From Pseudomonas sp. A-RE-19 (lineage in GTDB: Bacteria; Pseudomonadota; Gammaproteobacteria; Pseudomonadales; Pseudomonadaceae): 64,000 bases of DNA. Below are positions 50,734 through 59,243 of the stretch, in pieces. Both the position numbers and the translations under genes were made by a program. The notes under the pieces were generated by a model. The model was not told where the DNA came from. It did not search any database and was given only the letters and a program-made list of their open reading frames with translations. The stretch lies in assembly GCF_019956555.1 (NCBI RefSeq), contig NZ_JAHBDQ010000071.1:124001-188000 (forward strand), written 5' to 3'. Numbering within the stretch: position 1 is the first letter of the stretch; each line of letters opens with the position of its first letter.

Positions 50734-51917
50734 GTCGAGTCAATCTGGCAATCATCGGCGGTGGCCTGGTCGGCGCCAGTCTGGCGTTGGCGTTGCAGGC
50801 CGGGGCCAAGGCCCGGGGCTGGAAGATCGTGCTGATCGAACCGTTTGCTCCCGGCGACAGCTATCAACCGAGTTATGACGCCCGTTCTTCGGCGCTGTCC
50901 TTCGGTGCCCGGCAGATTTATCAACGGCTGGGCGTGTGGCAGGAAATCTCCCGCCGCGCCGAGCCGATCAAGCAGATTCATGTCTCCGACCGTGGGCGTT
51001 TCTCCACCGCGCGGCTGTCGGCGATGGAAGAGGGCGTTCCGGCATTGGGTTATGTGGTGGAAAACGCCTGGCTCGGCCAATGCCTCTGGCAAGGTCTGGA
51101 CAAGGACGTGATCAGTTGGCGTTGCCCGGCGGAAGTCACCCGCATGGAACCACTGACCGACGGCTATCGCCTGACCCTCAACGATGAAACCATCCTGGAA
51201 TGCGACCTTGCGGTGCTCGCCGATGGCGGCCGTTCCGGCCTGCGGGAGCAACTGGGGATCGGCATCAAGAAGCGCCCGTACAACCAGAGCGCGCTGATCG
51301 CCAACATCACCCCGAGTGAAGCGCACAACGGCATGGCCTTCGAACGCTTCACCGATGACGGCCCGATGGCTTTGTTACCGCTGCCGGAAAACCGTTGCGC
51401 CCTGGTCTGGACTCGTCTGGGCATGGATGCGCAACGGCTGGCGGCCCTTGATGACCGCAGCTTTCTCACTGAGCTGCAGGGCATATTCGGTTATCGCCTC
51501 GGCACGTTGAAACAGGTTGGCGCACGGCATTTGTATCCGTTGTCGCTGATCGAAGCCGAGGAACAAGTCCGCCCGCACCTGGCGATCCTCGGCAACGCTG
51601 CCCACAGCCTGCATCCGATCGCCGGGCAGGGTTTCAACCTGTCGTTGCGTGACGCCCAGGCGCTGGCCGACAGTTTGTTGGGCAGCGAGACAGGGCCCGG
51701 CGATTTCGCCACCTTGCAGGCCTATCGCGAGCGTCAGCGTCTGGACCAGAGCCTGACCGTGGGTTTTTCCGATCAGGTCACCCGCTTGTTCGGCAGCACC
51801 CAGCCACTGGTTTCCCTGGGCCGCAACATCGGCCTGCTCGGCCTCGATCTGTTGCCGCCGGCCAAACGCTGGTTCGCTCGTCAGGCCATGGGGCTGGGCA
51901 CGCGTCCCGATGCTTAG
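50730..51917 (+). CDS. ubiH: 2-Octaprenyl-6-methoxyphenol hydroxylase
   Basis: A 395-residue FAD monooxygenase of ubiquinone synthesis. Motifs: NLAIIGGGLVGASLALAL (FAD), the DAR segment YDARSSALSF, and LGNAAHSLHPIAGQGFNLSLRDA (second FAD site). The ATG overlaps pepP by four bases. Synteny pepP-ubiH-ubiI is the E. coli order as well. Confidence 0.94.
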   Translation: MSRVNLAIIGGGLVGASLALALQAGAKARGWKIVLIEPFAPGDSYQPSYDARSSALSFGARQIYQRLGVWQEISRRAEPIKQIHVSDRGRFSTARLSAMEEGVPALGYVVENAWLGQCLWQGLDKDVISWRCPAEVTRMEPLTDGYRLTLNDETILECDLAVLADGGRSGLREQLGIGIKKRPYNQSALIANITPSEAHNGMAFERFTDDGPMALLPLPENRCALVWTRLGMDAQRLAALDDRSFLTELQGIFGYRLGTLKQVGARHLYPLSLIEAEEQVRPHLAILGNAAHSLHPIAGQGFNLSLRDAQALADSLLGSETGPGDFATLQAYRERQRLDQSLTVGFSDQVTRLFGSTQPLVSLGRNIGLLGLDLLPPAKRWFARQAMGLGTRPDA

Positions 51918-52044
51918 GTGGTTGCAGCAAAAACCGGGCAGGGCGCACCTGCAGGTCGATATTCACAACGGCGCGGGCGCCTTGTTGGCGCGGGTCGAAA
52001 AATACCTTTACGTGCGGCTCAAGCCGCAAGCGAGACAGGCTTAA
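51910..52044 (+). CDS. Small 44-codon ORF between ubiH and ubiI
   Basis: An ORF fills the gap between ubiH and the next hydroxylase exactly: its ATG overlaps the ubiH stop by eight bases and its stop is three bases before the next start. The product is basic and mixed (MLRWLQQKPGRAHLQV..., ending RLKPQARQA) with no known motif. Its ribosome site would be in ubiH and is weak. It could be a real coupled peptide or a remnant of a longer gene; P. aeruginosa has an extra gene at this place. Confidence 0.4.
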   Translation: MLRWLQQKPGRAHLQVDIHNGAGALLARVEKYLYVRLKPQARQA

Positions 52045-52047
52045 AGC

Positions 52048-53271
52048 ATGGAAATGCGCGCAGATCTGCTGATTGTCGGGGCCGGAATGGTCGGCAGTGC
52101 CCTGGCGCTGGCGTTACAAAACAGCGGGCTCGAAGTCCTGCTGCTGGACGGTAGCCCCTTGAGCGTCAAACCCTTCGATGGGCAGGCACCGTTCGAACCG
52201 CGAGTGAGTGCCTTGTCGGCGGCCAGCCAGCGGATTCTTGAGCGTCTGGGTGTCTGGGATGGCATCACCCAGCGACGCAGCAGCCCCTATACCGACATGC
52301 ACGTCTGGGATGGCAGCGGCACGGGGCAAATTCATTTCTCGGCGACCAGTGTGCATGCCGAAGTGTTGGGGCATATCGTCGAAAACCGCGTGGTTCAAGA
52401 CGCCTTGCTCGACCGACTGCACGACTGCGACCTCGGGATGCTGGCCAATGCGCGTCTGGAGCAGATGCGCCGCTCCGGTGATGACTGGCTGCTGACCCTG
52501 GCCGATGGCCGCACTTTGCGTGCACCGTTGGTGATCGCCGCGGATGGCGCCAACTCGGCCGTTCGGCGCCTGACCGGCGTTGCGACCCGCGAGTGGGATT
52601 ACATGCACCACGCGATCGTTACCAGTGTGCGCAGCTCAAAACCTCATCGAATGACCGCCTGGCAGCGTTTCACCGACAACGGCCCGCTGGCGTTTCTGCC
52701 GCTGGAACGGGACGGTCAACAGGATTGGTGTTCGATCGTCTGGTCCACCACGCCGAGCGAAGCCGAACGCCTGATGGCTCTGGACGACGAAGGCTTCTGC
52801 AAGGAACTGGAGCGGGCCTTCGAAGGCTGTCTTGGCACGGTGCTCAGCGCTGACCCGCGCCTGTGCGTGCCGCTGCGTCAGCGTCATGCCAAGCGTTACG
52901 TGGCTGAAGGCCTGGCGCTGATCGGCGATGCGGCCCACACCATCCACCCGTTGGCGGGGCAGGGTGTGAACCTCGGTTTTCTCGATGCTGCGGTGCTGGC
53001 CGAAGTGCTGCTGCAAGCGGCCGATCGCGGCGAGCGGTTGGCGGACGTGAAAGTGCTCAGTCGCTACGAGCGTCGGCGCATGCCCCACAACCTGGCGTTG
53101 ATGGCGGCGATGGAAGGGTTCGAGCGCTTGTTCCAGGCCGATCCGTTGCCGGTGCGCTGGTTGCGTAATACCGGTTTGAAGATGGTCGATCAGATGCCCG
53201 AGGCCAAGGCGTTGTTTGTGCGCGAGGCGCTTGGGTTGATCGGGGATCTGCCGGCGTTGGCCAAGGCCTGA
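52048..53271 (+). CDS. UbiI/VisC-type FAD hydroxylase of ubiquinone synthesis
   Basis: A 407-residue flavin monooxygenase with LLIVGAGMVGSALALAL at the start, PRVSALSAASQRILERLG in the DAR-like region and LIGDAAHTIHPLAGQGVNLGFLDA. It is paralogous to ubiH and sits after it, like ubiI (visC) in E. coli; assignment to UbiI or UbiF cannot be made from sequence alone. The ATG lies three bases after the small ORF. Confidence 0.9.
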   Translation: MEMRADLLIVGAGMVGSALALALQNSGLEVLLLDGSPLSVKPFDGQAPFEPRVSALSAASQRILERLGVWDGITQRRSSPYTDMHVWDGSGTGQIHFSATSVHAEVLGHIVENRVVQDALLDRLHDCDLGMLANARLEQMRRSGDDWLLTLADGRTLRAPLVIAADGANSAVRRLTGVATREWDYMHHAIVTSVRSSKPHRMTAWQRFTDNGPLAFLPLERDGQQDWCSIVWSTTPSEAERLMALDDEGFCKELERAFEGCLGTVLSADPRLCVPLRQRHAKRYVAEGLALIGDAAHTIHPLAGQGVNLGFLDAAVLAEVLLQAADRGERLADVKVLSRYERRRMPHNLALMAAMEGFERLFQADPLPVRWLRNTGLKMVDQMPEAKALFVREALGLIGDLPALAKA

Positions 53272-53361
53272 AGCGGGCATGCCCCCTCGCCACATTTGTC
53301 ATTCATTCGGTTGTGCAACATCCGGTAACGCCTCCGCTAACTGTTCGATTGAGAAGCGAAA

Positions 53362-53376
53362 TGTGAGTCCTTATCA
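53362..53376. promoter_or_regulatory. Possible Fur box upstream of fbpA
   Basis: TGTGAGT-C-CTTATCA matches the 7-1-7 Fur pattern TGATAAT-N-ATTATCA at 10 of 14 positions, 36 bases before the start of the ferric-iron binding protein gene. Confidence 0.4.
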
Positions 53377-53411
53377 TTTGGCATCACTTCCCCACTCGAG
53401 AGACCGCTTCC

Positions 53412-54416
53412 ATGTTGGCACCCAAGCGTCTACTGACCGCACTGGCCCTGACCCTGATTGGCAGTACTGCCGCCCAGGCCGCCGACGAGGTAGTGGTTTA
53501 CTCCTCGCGTATCGATGAGCTGATCAAACCGGTCTTCGATGCCTACACCCGGAAAACCGGCGTGCAGGTGAAGTTCATCACCGACAAGGAAGCGCCGCTG
53601 ATGCAGCGGATCAAGGCCGAGGGTGAAAACGCCACCGCCGACCTGCTGCTGACCGTCGATGCCGGCAACCTCTGGCAGGCCGAGCAGATGGGCATCCTCC
53701 AGTCGTTCACTTCCAAGGTGATCGACGCCAATATCCCATTGCAATACCGCGCTTCTTCCCATGCCTGGACCGGCCTGAGCCTGCGGGCGCGGACCATCGC
53801 CTACTCCACCGACCGGGTGAAACCCGGTGAGCTGAGCACCTACGAGGCGCTGGCCGATAAACAGTGGGAAGGCCGCCTGTGCCTGCGCACGGCGAAGAAG
53901 GTCTACAACCAGTCCCTGACCGCCACCATGATCGAAGTCCATGGCGCCGAGAAAACCGAGAAGATCCTCAAGGGCTGGGTCAATAACCTGTCCACCGACG
54001 TGTTCTCCGACGATATCGCCGTGCTGGAGGCCATCAGTGCCGGTCAGTGCGATGTCGGCATCGTCAACACTTACTACTATGGCCGTCTGCACAAACAGAA
54101 GCCGGACCTGCCGGTGAAACTGTTCTGGCCGAATCAGGGCGACCGTGGCGTGCACGTCAACCTGTCGGGCATCGGCCTGACCAAGCACGCGCCGCACCCG
54201 GAAGCCGCCAAGGCGCTGGTGGAGTGGATGACCACGCCTGAAGCGCAGAAAATCTTCGCTGACGTGAACCAGGAATTCCCGGCCAACCCTGCCGTTCAGC
54301 CTTCAGCTGAAGTCGCGAGTTGGGGCAAGTTTGTGGCCGACACCTTGCCGGTGGAAATCGCCGGCAAGCGTCAGGCTGAAGCGATTCGGATGATGGATCG
54401 GGTTGGCTGGAACTGA
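53412..54416 (+). CDS. fbpA: Ferric-iron ABC importer, periplasmic binding protein
   Basis: A 334-residue protein with a signal peptide cleaved after AQA (residue 23). The mature part begins DEVVVYSSR and shows the iron-binding tyrosines of bacterial transferrin-type proteins in GIVNTYYYGRLHKQK. This is the FbpA/HitA family that carries Fe(III) to the permease. The ATG at 53412 is preceded by GAGAG. The permease gene follows after a REP pair. Confidence 0.9.
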   Translation: MLAPKRLLTALALTLIGSTAAQAADEVVVYSSRIDELIKPVFDAYTRKTGVQVKFITDKEAPLMQRIKAEGENATADLLLTVDAGNLWQAEQMGILQSFTSKVIDANIPLQYRASSHAWTGLSLRARTIAYSTDRVKPGELSTYEALADKQWEGRLCLRTAKKVYNQSLTATMIEVHGAEKTEKILKGWVNNLSTDVFSDDIAVLEAISAGQCDVGIVNTYYYGRLHKQKPDLPVKLFWPNQGDRGVHVNLSGIGLTKHAPHPEAAKALVEWMTTPEAQKIFADVNQEFPANPAVQPSAEVASWGKFVADTLPVEIAGKRQAEAIRMMDRVGWN

Positions 54417-54428
54417 GTTTGCTGTTTT

Positions 54429-54513
54429 AAAGATCAAAGGATCGCAGCCTGCGGCAGCTCCAGCATTGGGATGGTGTACACCCGATAGGAGCTGCCGCAG
54501 GCTGCGATCTTTT
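54429..54513. repeat. REP pair between fbpA and fbpB
   Basis: Inverted copies of GGAGCTGCCGCAGGCTGCGA lie inside what would otherwise be a simple two-gene operon, with a T-run after the second copy. Confidence 0.85.
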
Positions 54514-54557
54514 TGCGGTTTGCATACACTTCGCTGATTCACCTCGAGAGCTTTTCC

Positions 54558-56174
54558 TTGGCCCACCCTGCCCAACGCCGCTGGTATCCCCTGGTCTTTG
54601 CCATTGCCGCGCTGGTCCTGCTGCCCCTGAGCGTTCTGTTTCTCTCCTGGCAAACCATCGACCAGCAGATCTGGTCCCACCTGTGGGACACCCAGATGCC
54701 ACGGCTGCTGGGCAATACCCTCACGCTGGTACTCGGCGTCGGTTTCGGCGTAACGCTGCTGGGTGTAAGCCTGGCCTGGCTCACCAGCCTCTGCGAGTTC
54801 CCCGGACGGCGTTGGCTGGACTGGGCGCTGATGCTGCCCTTTGCGATCCCGGCTTACGTGCTGGCATTCGTGTTCGTCGGCCTGCTGGATTTCGCCGGCC
54901 CCGTGCAAACCTTGCTGCGCGAATGGTTCGGCAGCGGTTTGAGGCTGCCGCGAGTGCGCTCCACCGGCGGTGTGATTCTGGTGCTGGTGCTGGTTTTCTA
55001 TCCCTACGTTTACCTGTTGGCGCGTACTGCATTCCTGGCTCAGGGCAAAGGCTTGATGGAAGCCGCGCGAGTCCTTGGGCAATCCCCGTGGCAGGCCTTC
55101 TGGCGAGTGGCGTTGCCCATGGCTCGTCCGGCCATTGGCGCGGGGGTGGCATTGGCGCTGATGGAAACCCTGGCGGATTTCGGGGCGGTGTCGGTGTTCA
55201 ACTTCGATACGTTTACCACCGCCATCTACAAAACCTGGTACGGCTTCTTCAGCCTCTCCACCGCCACGCAACTGGCCAGCCTGCTGCTGTTGGTGGTGAT
55301 GGTCGTGCTGTATAGCGAGCGTCGGGCCCGGGGAGCCAACCGGGCGAGCAACGAGCGGCCACGAGTCAAGGCGCTGTATCACCTGCGTGGGGTCAAGGCG
55401 CTGGCGGCCATGAGCTGGTGTGGCTTGGTGTTTGCCTGCGCCTTCGTCATTCCCGTGCTGCAACTGGTGGTGTGGTTCTGGCAACGCGGGCGTTTCGATC
55501 TGGATGAGCGTTATACCGGTTTGATTGTGCATACCCTGTACCTGGGCGGCATGGCAGCGTTAATCACCGTCAGTGTTGCTCTGGTGCTGGCCTTTGCCCG
55601 TCGATTGGCGCCGACACGGGCAATCCGTTCCGGCATCAGTCTGGCCAACCTTGGCTATGCCTTGCCGGGCTCGGTGCTGGCGGTGTCGATCATGCTGGCG
55701 TTCAGTTACCTGGATCGCGAACTGGTGATCCCGCTGTCGGGCTGGCTTGGCGGCGCGGGTAAACCGTTGCTGCTGGGCAGTCTGTCGGCGTTGTTGCTGG
55801 CCTATCTGGTGCGTTTCATTGCCGTGGCCTATGGGCCGCTTGAAAGCAGCCTGGCGCGAATACGGCCATCTTTGCCCGAAGCAGCACGCAGCCTTGGCGT
55901 CAGTGGGCCGCGACTGTTTTTCAAGGTGTATCTGCCGCTGCTGTTGCCGGGCACGTTGAGCGCGGCATTGCTGGTGTTCGTCGACGTGCTCAAGGAAATG
56001 CCCGCGACCCTGCTGATGCGCCCGTTCGGCTGGGACACGCTGGCGGTGCGGATCTTTGAAATGACCAGCGAAGGCGAGTGGGCGAGGGCCTCGTTGCCGG
56101 CATTGACGCTGGTGTTGGTCGGGCTGTTACCGGTCATCGGATTGATCCGAAGGTCGGCGCATCGAAACACCTAG
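54558..56174 (+). CDS. fbpB: Ferric-iron ABC importer, fused permease
   Basis: A 538-residue membrane protein with about twelve segments in two homologous halves; each half has a binding-protein-dependent transport loop (EAARVLGQSPWQAFWRVALPMARPAI; EAARSLGVSGPRLFFKVYLPLLLPG). This is the FbpB/HitB type. I use a TTG at 54558, with GAGAG before it, because there is no ATG near the first membrane segment; the reading frame extends further into the REP pair. No ATPase gene follows, so the third subunit must be coded elsewhere. Confidence 0.88.
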   Translation: MAHPAQRRWYPLVFAIAALVLLPLSVLFLSWQTIDQQIWSHLWDTQMPRLLGNTLTLVLGVGFGVTLLGVSLAWLTSLCEFPGRRWLDWALMLPFAIPAYVLAFVFVGLLDFAGPVQTLLREWFGSGLRLPRVRSTGGVILVLVLVFYPYVYLLARTAFLAQGKGLMEAARVLGQSPWQAFWRVALPMARPAIGAGVALALMETLADFGAVSVFNFDTFTTAIYKTWYGFFSLSTATQLASLLLLVVMVVLYSERRARGANRASNERPRVKALYHLRGVKALAAMSWCGLVFACAFVIPVLQLVVWFWQRGRFDLDERYTGLIVHTLYLGGMAALITVSVALVLAFARRLAPTRAIRSGISLANLGYALPGSVLAVSIMLAFSYLDRELVIPLSGWLGGAGKPLLLGSLSALLLAYLVRFIAVAYGPLESSLARIRPSLPEAARSLGVSGPRLFFKVYLPLLLPGTLSAALLVFVDVLKEMPATLLMRPFGWDTLAVRIFEMTSEGEWARASLPALTLVLVGLLPVIGLIRRSAHRNT

Positions 56175-56203
56175 GTGTCAGTCCTACACCTTGCGGCTAC
56201 AAT
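56175..56203 (+). promoter_or_regulatory. Candidate promoter of gcvT
   Basis: GTGTCA (56175-56180), 17-base spacer, TACAAT (56198-56203), about 130 bases before gcvT. The long leader that follows can form a GGTCCGTCCTTCAGACC-type hairpin, but it does not show a glycine riboswitch. Confidence 0.35.
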
Positions 56204-56331
56204 GCGCGGCATTCGGTGCGGTCCGTCCTTCAGACCGGGTCGCTGAAATCGGCTGAAAGCCTTTTATTTCAAGGTATTTCACCCCGTGCAGCGCCTGCCC
56301 GCACCTTCGCCACGCCCGGAAGGAGAAACCC

Positions 56332-57414
56332 ATGGGACAGCGTACGCCTCTGTATGACCTTCATCTCGCCCTCGGCGCGAAGATGGTCGATTTTGGCGGT
56401 TGGGATATGCCTCTGCATTACGGCTCGCAGGTCGAGGAACACCATCAGGTGCGCCGCGATTGCGGGGTTTTCGATGTATCCCACATGACCGTGATCGATG
56501 TTGACGGCCCCCAGGCCAAGGCCTGGCTTCAGTATTTACTGGCCAATGACGTCGAACGTCTGCATAGCCCCGGCCGTGCCTTGTACAGCGCCATGCTCAA
56601 CGAGCACGGCGGCATCGTCGACGACATGATCGTCTACCGCCTCGAGGATGGTTATCGCCTGGTGGTCAACGCCTCCACCCGCAATCAGGACCTGGCCTGG
56701 ATGCAGGCTCATCTCGGCGACTTCGAGGTGCGGCTCAACGAGCGCTCCGAACTGGCGATGCTGGCCATTCAAGGGCCTCACGCCCGGCACAAGATTGCCG
56801 AGCTGGTGACCCAGTCTCGTGGCGCATTGATCCAGCGGCTCAAATATTTCGAAGGTCAGACCGACGGTGACTGGTTCATCGCGCGCACCGGTTATACCGG
56901 TGAGGATGGTCTGGAAATCGTGCTGCCGGCCGATCAGGCGCCGGGGTTCTTCAACGATCTGGTGGGCGCGGGCATTTCCCCGATCGGTCTCGGCGCGCGG
57001 GATACCTTGCGAGTCGAAGCCGGCATGAACCTCTACGGTCAGGACATTCATCAAGAGGTTTCACCGCTGGCCTCCAACATGGCCTGGAGCATTGCCTGGG
57101 AACCGGCCACCCGCCAGTTCATCGGTCGCAGCGCCCTGGAAGCGGAAAAAGCCAGCGGCGTGCAGCACAAACTGGTCGGCCTGGTCCTTGAAGAGCGTGG
57201 AGTTTTGCGTGCGCATCAGGTGGTTCGCATCGCCGATGTTGGCGAAGGGGAGATCACCAGTGGTAGTTTCTCTCCTACGCTTAGCAAGTCGATTGCGCTG
57301 GCGCGCGTGCCGGTGGCCACCGCCGACCGCGCTGAAGTGGAAATCCGTGGCAAGTGGTACCCGGTTCGAGTGGTCAAACCGACCTTCGTACGCCATGGCA
57401 AAACCTTGATCTAA
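56332..57414 (+). CDS. gcvT: Glycine-cleavage aminomethyltransferase (T protein)
   Basis: GcvT transfers the methylene group from the H protein to tetrahydrofolate. The 360-residue protein is complete: TPLYDLHLALGAKMVDFGGW start, DVSHMTVIDVDGP, VNASTRNQDLAW, the folate-binding RTGYTGEDGLEI and a C-terminal barrel. AAGGAG precedes the ATG. gcvH follows after 49 bases. Confidence 0.95.
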   Translation: MGQRTPLYDLHLALGAKMVDFGGWDMPLHYGSQVEEHHQVRRDCGVFDVSHMTVIDVDGPQAKAWLQYLLANDVERLHSPGRALYSAMLNEHGGIVDDMIVYRLEDGYRLVVNASTRNQDLAWMQAHLGDFEVRLNERSELAMLAIQGPHARHKIAELVTQSRGALIQRLKYFEGQTDGDWFIARTGYTGEDGLEIVLPADQAPGFFNDLVGAGISPIGLGARDTLRVEAGMNLYGQDIHQEVSPLASNMAWSIAWEPATRQFIGRSALEAEKASGVQHKLVGLVLEERGVLRAHQVVRIADVGEGEITSGSFSPTLSKSIALARVPVATADRAEVEIRGKWYPVRVVKPTFVRHGKTLI

Positions 57415-57463
57415 CTTTTTCTGGCGGGAATGACCGCTGACATTTTTCTTGAGGACACAGAAC

Positions 57464-57847
57464 ATGAGCGAAATCCCTGTCGACCTGCGTTTTGCCGAAA
57501 GTCACGAATGGGCCCGCCTGGACCATGATGGCGGCGTGAAAGTGGGTATCTCAGACCATGCTCAGGAAGCCTTGGGTGACGTAGTGTTCGTCGAGCTGCC
57601 GGAAATCGGCAAAGTGTTCAAGGCTGGTGAGGCTGCGGGTGTGGTGGAGTCGGTCAAGGCCGCGTCGGATATCTACTCGCCAGTCTCTGGTACCGTCATT
57701 GCCATCAACGAAGAGTTGGCCAACAGCCCGGAACTGGTCAACAGCGCGCCTTATGACAGCTGGTTCTTCAAACTCGAGCCAAGCGATACCTCCGAGCTGG
57801 ACAAGCTGCTCGACCCGGCGGCCTACAAGGCTGCTATCGGCGAGTAA
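57464..57847 (+). CDS. gcvH: Glycine-cleavage H protein
   Basis: A 127-residue lipoyl carrier. The lipoylated lysine is K65 in VVESVKAASDIYSP. The ATG at 57464 has GAGGA 13 bases upstream and the family starts MSEIPxDLRF. gcvP lies 1.4 kb further on the same strand, separated by an opposed aminotransferase gene and a REP pair. Confidence 0.95.
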   Translation: MSEIPVDLRFAESHEWARLDHDGGVKVGISDHAQEALGDVVFVELPEIGKVFKAGEAAGVVESVKAASDIYSPVSGTVIAINEELANSPELVNSAPYDSWFFKLEPSDTSELDKLLDPAAYKAAIGE

Positions 57848-57857
57848 TGCTCGCCCC

Positions 57858-57940
57858 GTAGGAGCTGCCGCAGGCTGCGATCTTTTGATCTTGTTTTTTT
57901 AAATCAAAGTCAAAAGATCGCAGCCTTCGGCAGCTCCTAC
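57858..57940. repeat. REP pair after gcvH
   Basis: GTAGGAGCTGCCGCAGGC...GATCTTTTGATCTT and its complement, with a T-run in the loop, 11 bases after the gcvH stop and before the end of the opposed gene. Confidence 0.88.
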
Positions 57941-57950
57941 AAAGGCAGAG

Positions 57951-59090
57951 TCAAGGCCGCAAGACCGCTTTGACCGCCGCCACCGAACGCTCGACATCGG
58001 CCTTGCTCATGGCTGTAAACATCGGCAGCGAGACGATCAGTCGTCCGACCCGTTCGGCTACCGGGAACATGCCTTCCTTGAACCCGCGTTCGCGGTAAAG
58101 ACTCAGCAGGTGGATCGGCGGGTAGTGATAGCCGATACCAACCCCCAGTGCCTGCATCTGCTCCATGAAAGCAGCCCGTGCCGGTTGGCCATCCTGGCGC
58201 TCAGGCAGCACCAGTTGGAACAAATGCCAATTGCTGTTCGCGAAATCCGCCGGTGGCAGTTGAGCCCCGTATTGCGCTTCGAAGTCCTCGCCAAAACAGG
58301 CGAAATAATGTTTGGCCAGCTCACGACGATGAGCGGTGATGGCCTCGATGTGGGCAAATTGTCCCAGGCCAATGGCCGCCGCGACATCGGTCATGTTGAA
58401 CTTGCCGCCCAGCACGTCAACGTCCAGCCCATCGAAACCGCTGCGGGTGACGCCCTGCAAGCGGTACTTTTCCGCCAGCCGCGCTTCCTCGTCATTGTTC
58501 AGTACCAGGCACCCGCCTTCCGAGCAGGTGATGTTCTTGTTCGCCTGGAAACTGAAGGACACGAAATCGCCCGTCGCACCGATGCGTTGTCCATTCCAGC
58601 TCGAACCCAATGCTTGGGCAGCGTCTTCCACCACTCGCAAACCGTGCTTTTTGGCAATCGCATAAAGGTGCGTCATGTCTACGGGCAGTCCCGCGAGAAA
58701 CACCGGGATGATGGCTTTGGTGCGCGGGGCAATCGCAGCTTCAAGCTGAGCCAGGTCGATATTGCGGGTGACCGGGTCGATGTCGGCAAACACCGGTGTA
58801 GCGCCAACCTCCAGAATCACGTTGGCGGTGGCTACCCAGGAAATCGGCGTGGTGATCACTTCATCGCCCGGTCCGACTCCGGCAATACGCAGTGCGATTT
58901 CCATGGTGCAGGTGCCGGAATTGAACGTGCGCACCGGGCGCCCGCCAAAGTATTCCGAGAGTTGCGCCTCAAAAGCCTGAACCTTGGGGCCGCTGGTAAT
59001 CCAGCCCGAGCGCAGCACATCGCCGACAGCGGCAATCGTGGCTTCATCGATGGTGGGTTTGGAGAAGGGCAGGAAAGACAGTTGGCTCAT
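57951..59090 (-). CDS. DegT/DnrJ/EryC1/StrS family aminotransferase
   Basis: A 379-residue PLP enzyme of the sugar aminotransferase family: SKPTIDEATIAAVGDVLRSG, TFNSGTCTMEIALRIAGVGPGDEVITTPISW, EDAAQALGS and the Schiff-base lysine K185 in SFQANKNITCSEGG. Relatives aminate keto-sugars in lipid A (ArnB) or polysaccharide synthesis. No sugar genes are near, so the substrate is open. I chose the ATG at 59090; an ATG four codons upstream is possible. It lies between gcvH and gcvP, opposite to them. Confidence 0.88.
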   Translation of the reverse strand: MSQLSFLPFSKPTIDEATIAAVGDVLRSGWITSGPKVQAFEAQLSEYFGGRPVRTFNSGTCTMEIALRIAGVGPGDEVITTPISWVATANVILEVGATPVFADIDPVTRNIDLAQLEAAIAPRTKAIIPVFLAGLPVDMTHLYAIAKKHGLRVVEDAAQALGSSWNGQRIGATGDFVSFSFQANKNITCSEGGCLVLNNDEEARLAEKYRLQGVTRSGFDGLDVDVLGGKFNMTDVAAAIGLGQFAHIEAITAHRRELAKHYFACFGEDFEAQYGAQLPPADFANSNWHLFQLVLPERQDGQPARAAFMEQMQALGVGIGYHYPPIHLLSLYRERGFKEGMFPVAERVGRLIVSLPMFTAMSKADVERSVAAVKAVLRP

Positions 59091-59243
59091 AAATGTAGAC
59101 ATCCGATCAGCGAACGTTTGTAGGCGCCGAGGATGATGATATGGATTGACCAATAGCGCCACGCCATCCGTGCGGGTATCGACTGCTATGCTGGTTTGAC
59201 CGAGTTGCATCGACGCTGAGCGCCAGCAAAGAGAGAGCCCGTC

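Noticed and set aside
56204..56331. Glycine riboswitch in the gcvT leader
   Set aside because: A hairpin is present, but the conserved glycine-aptamer core is not.
57858..57940. CRISPR-like repeats
   Set aside because: These are inverted REP pairs scattered singly; there is no direct-repeat array with spacers and no cas gene.
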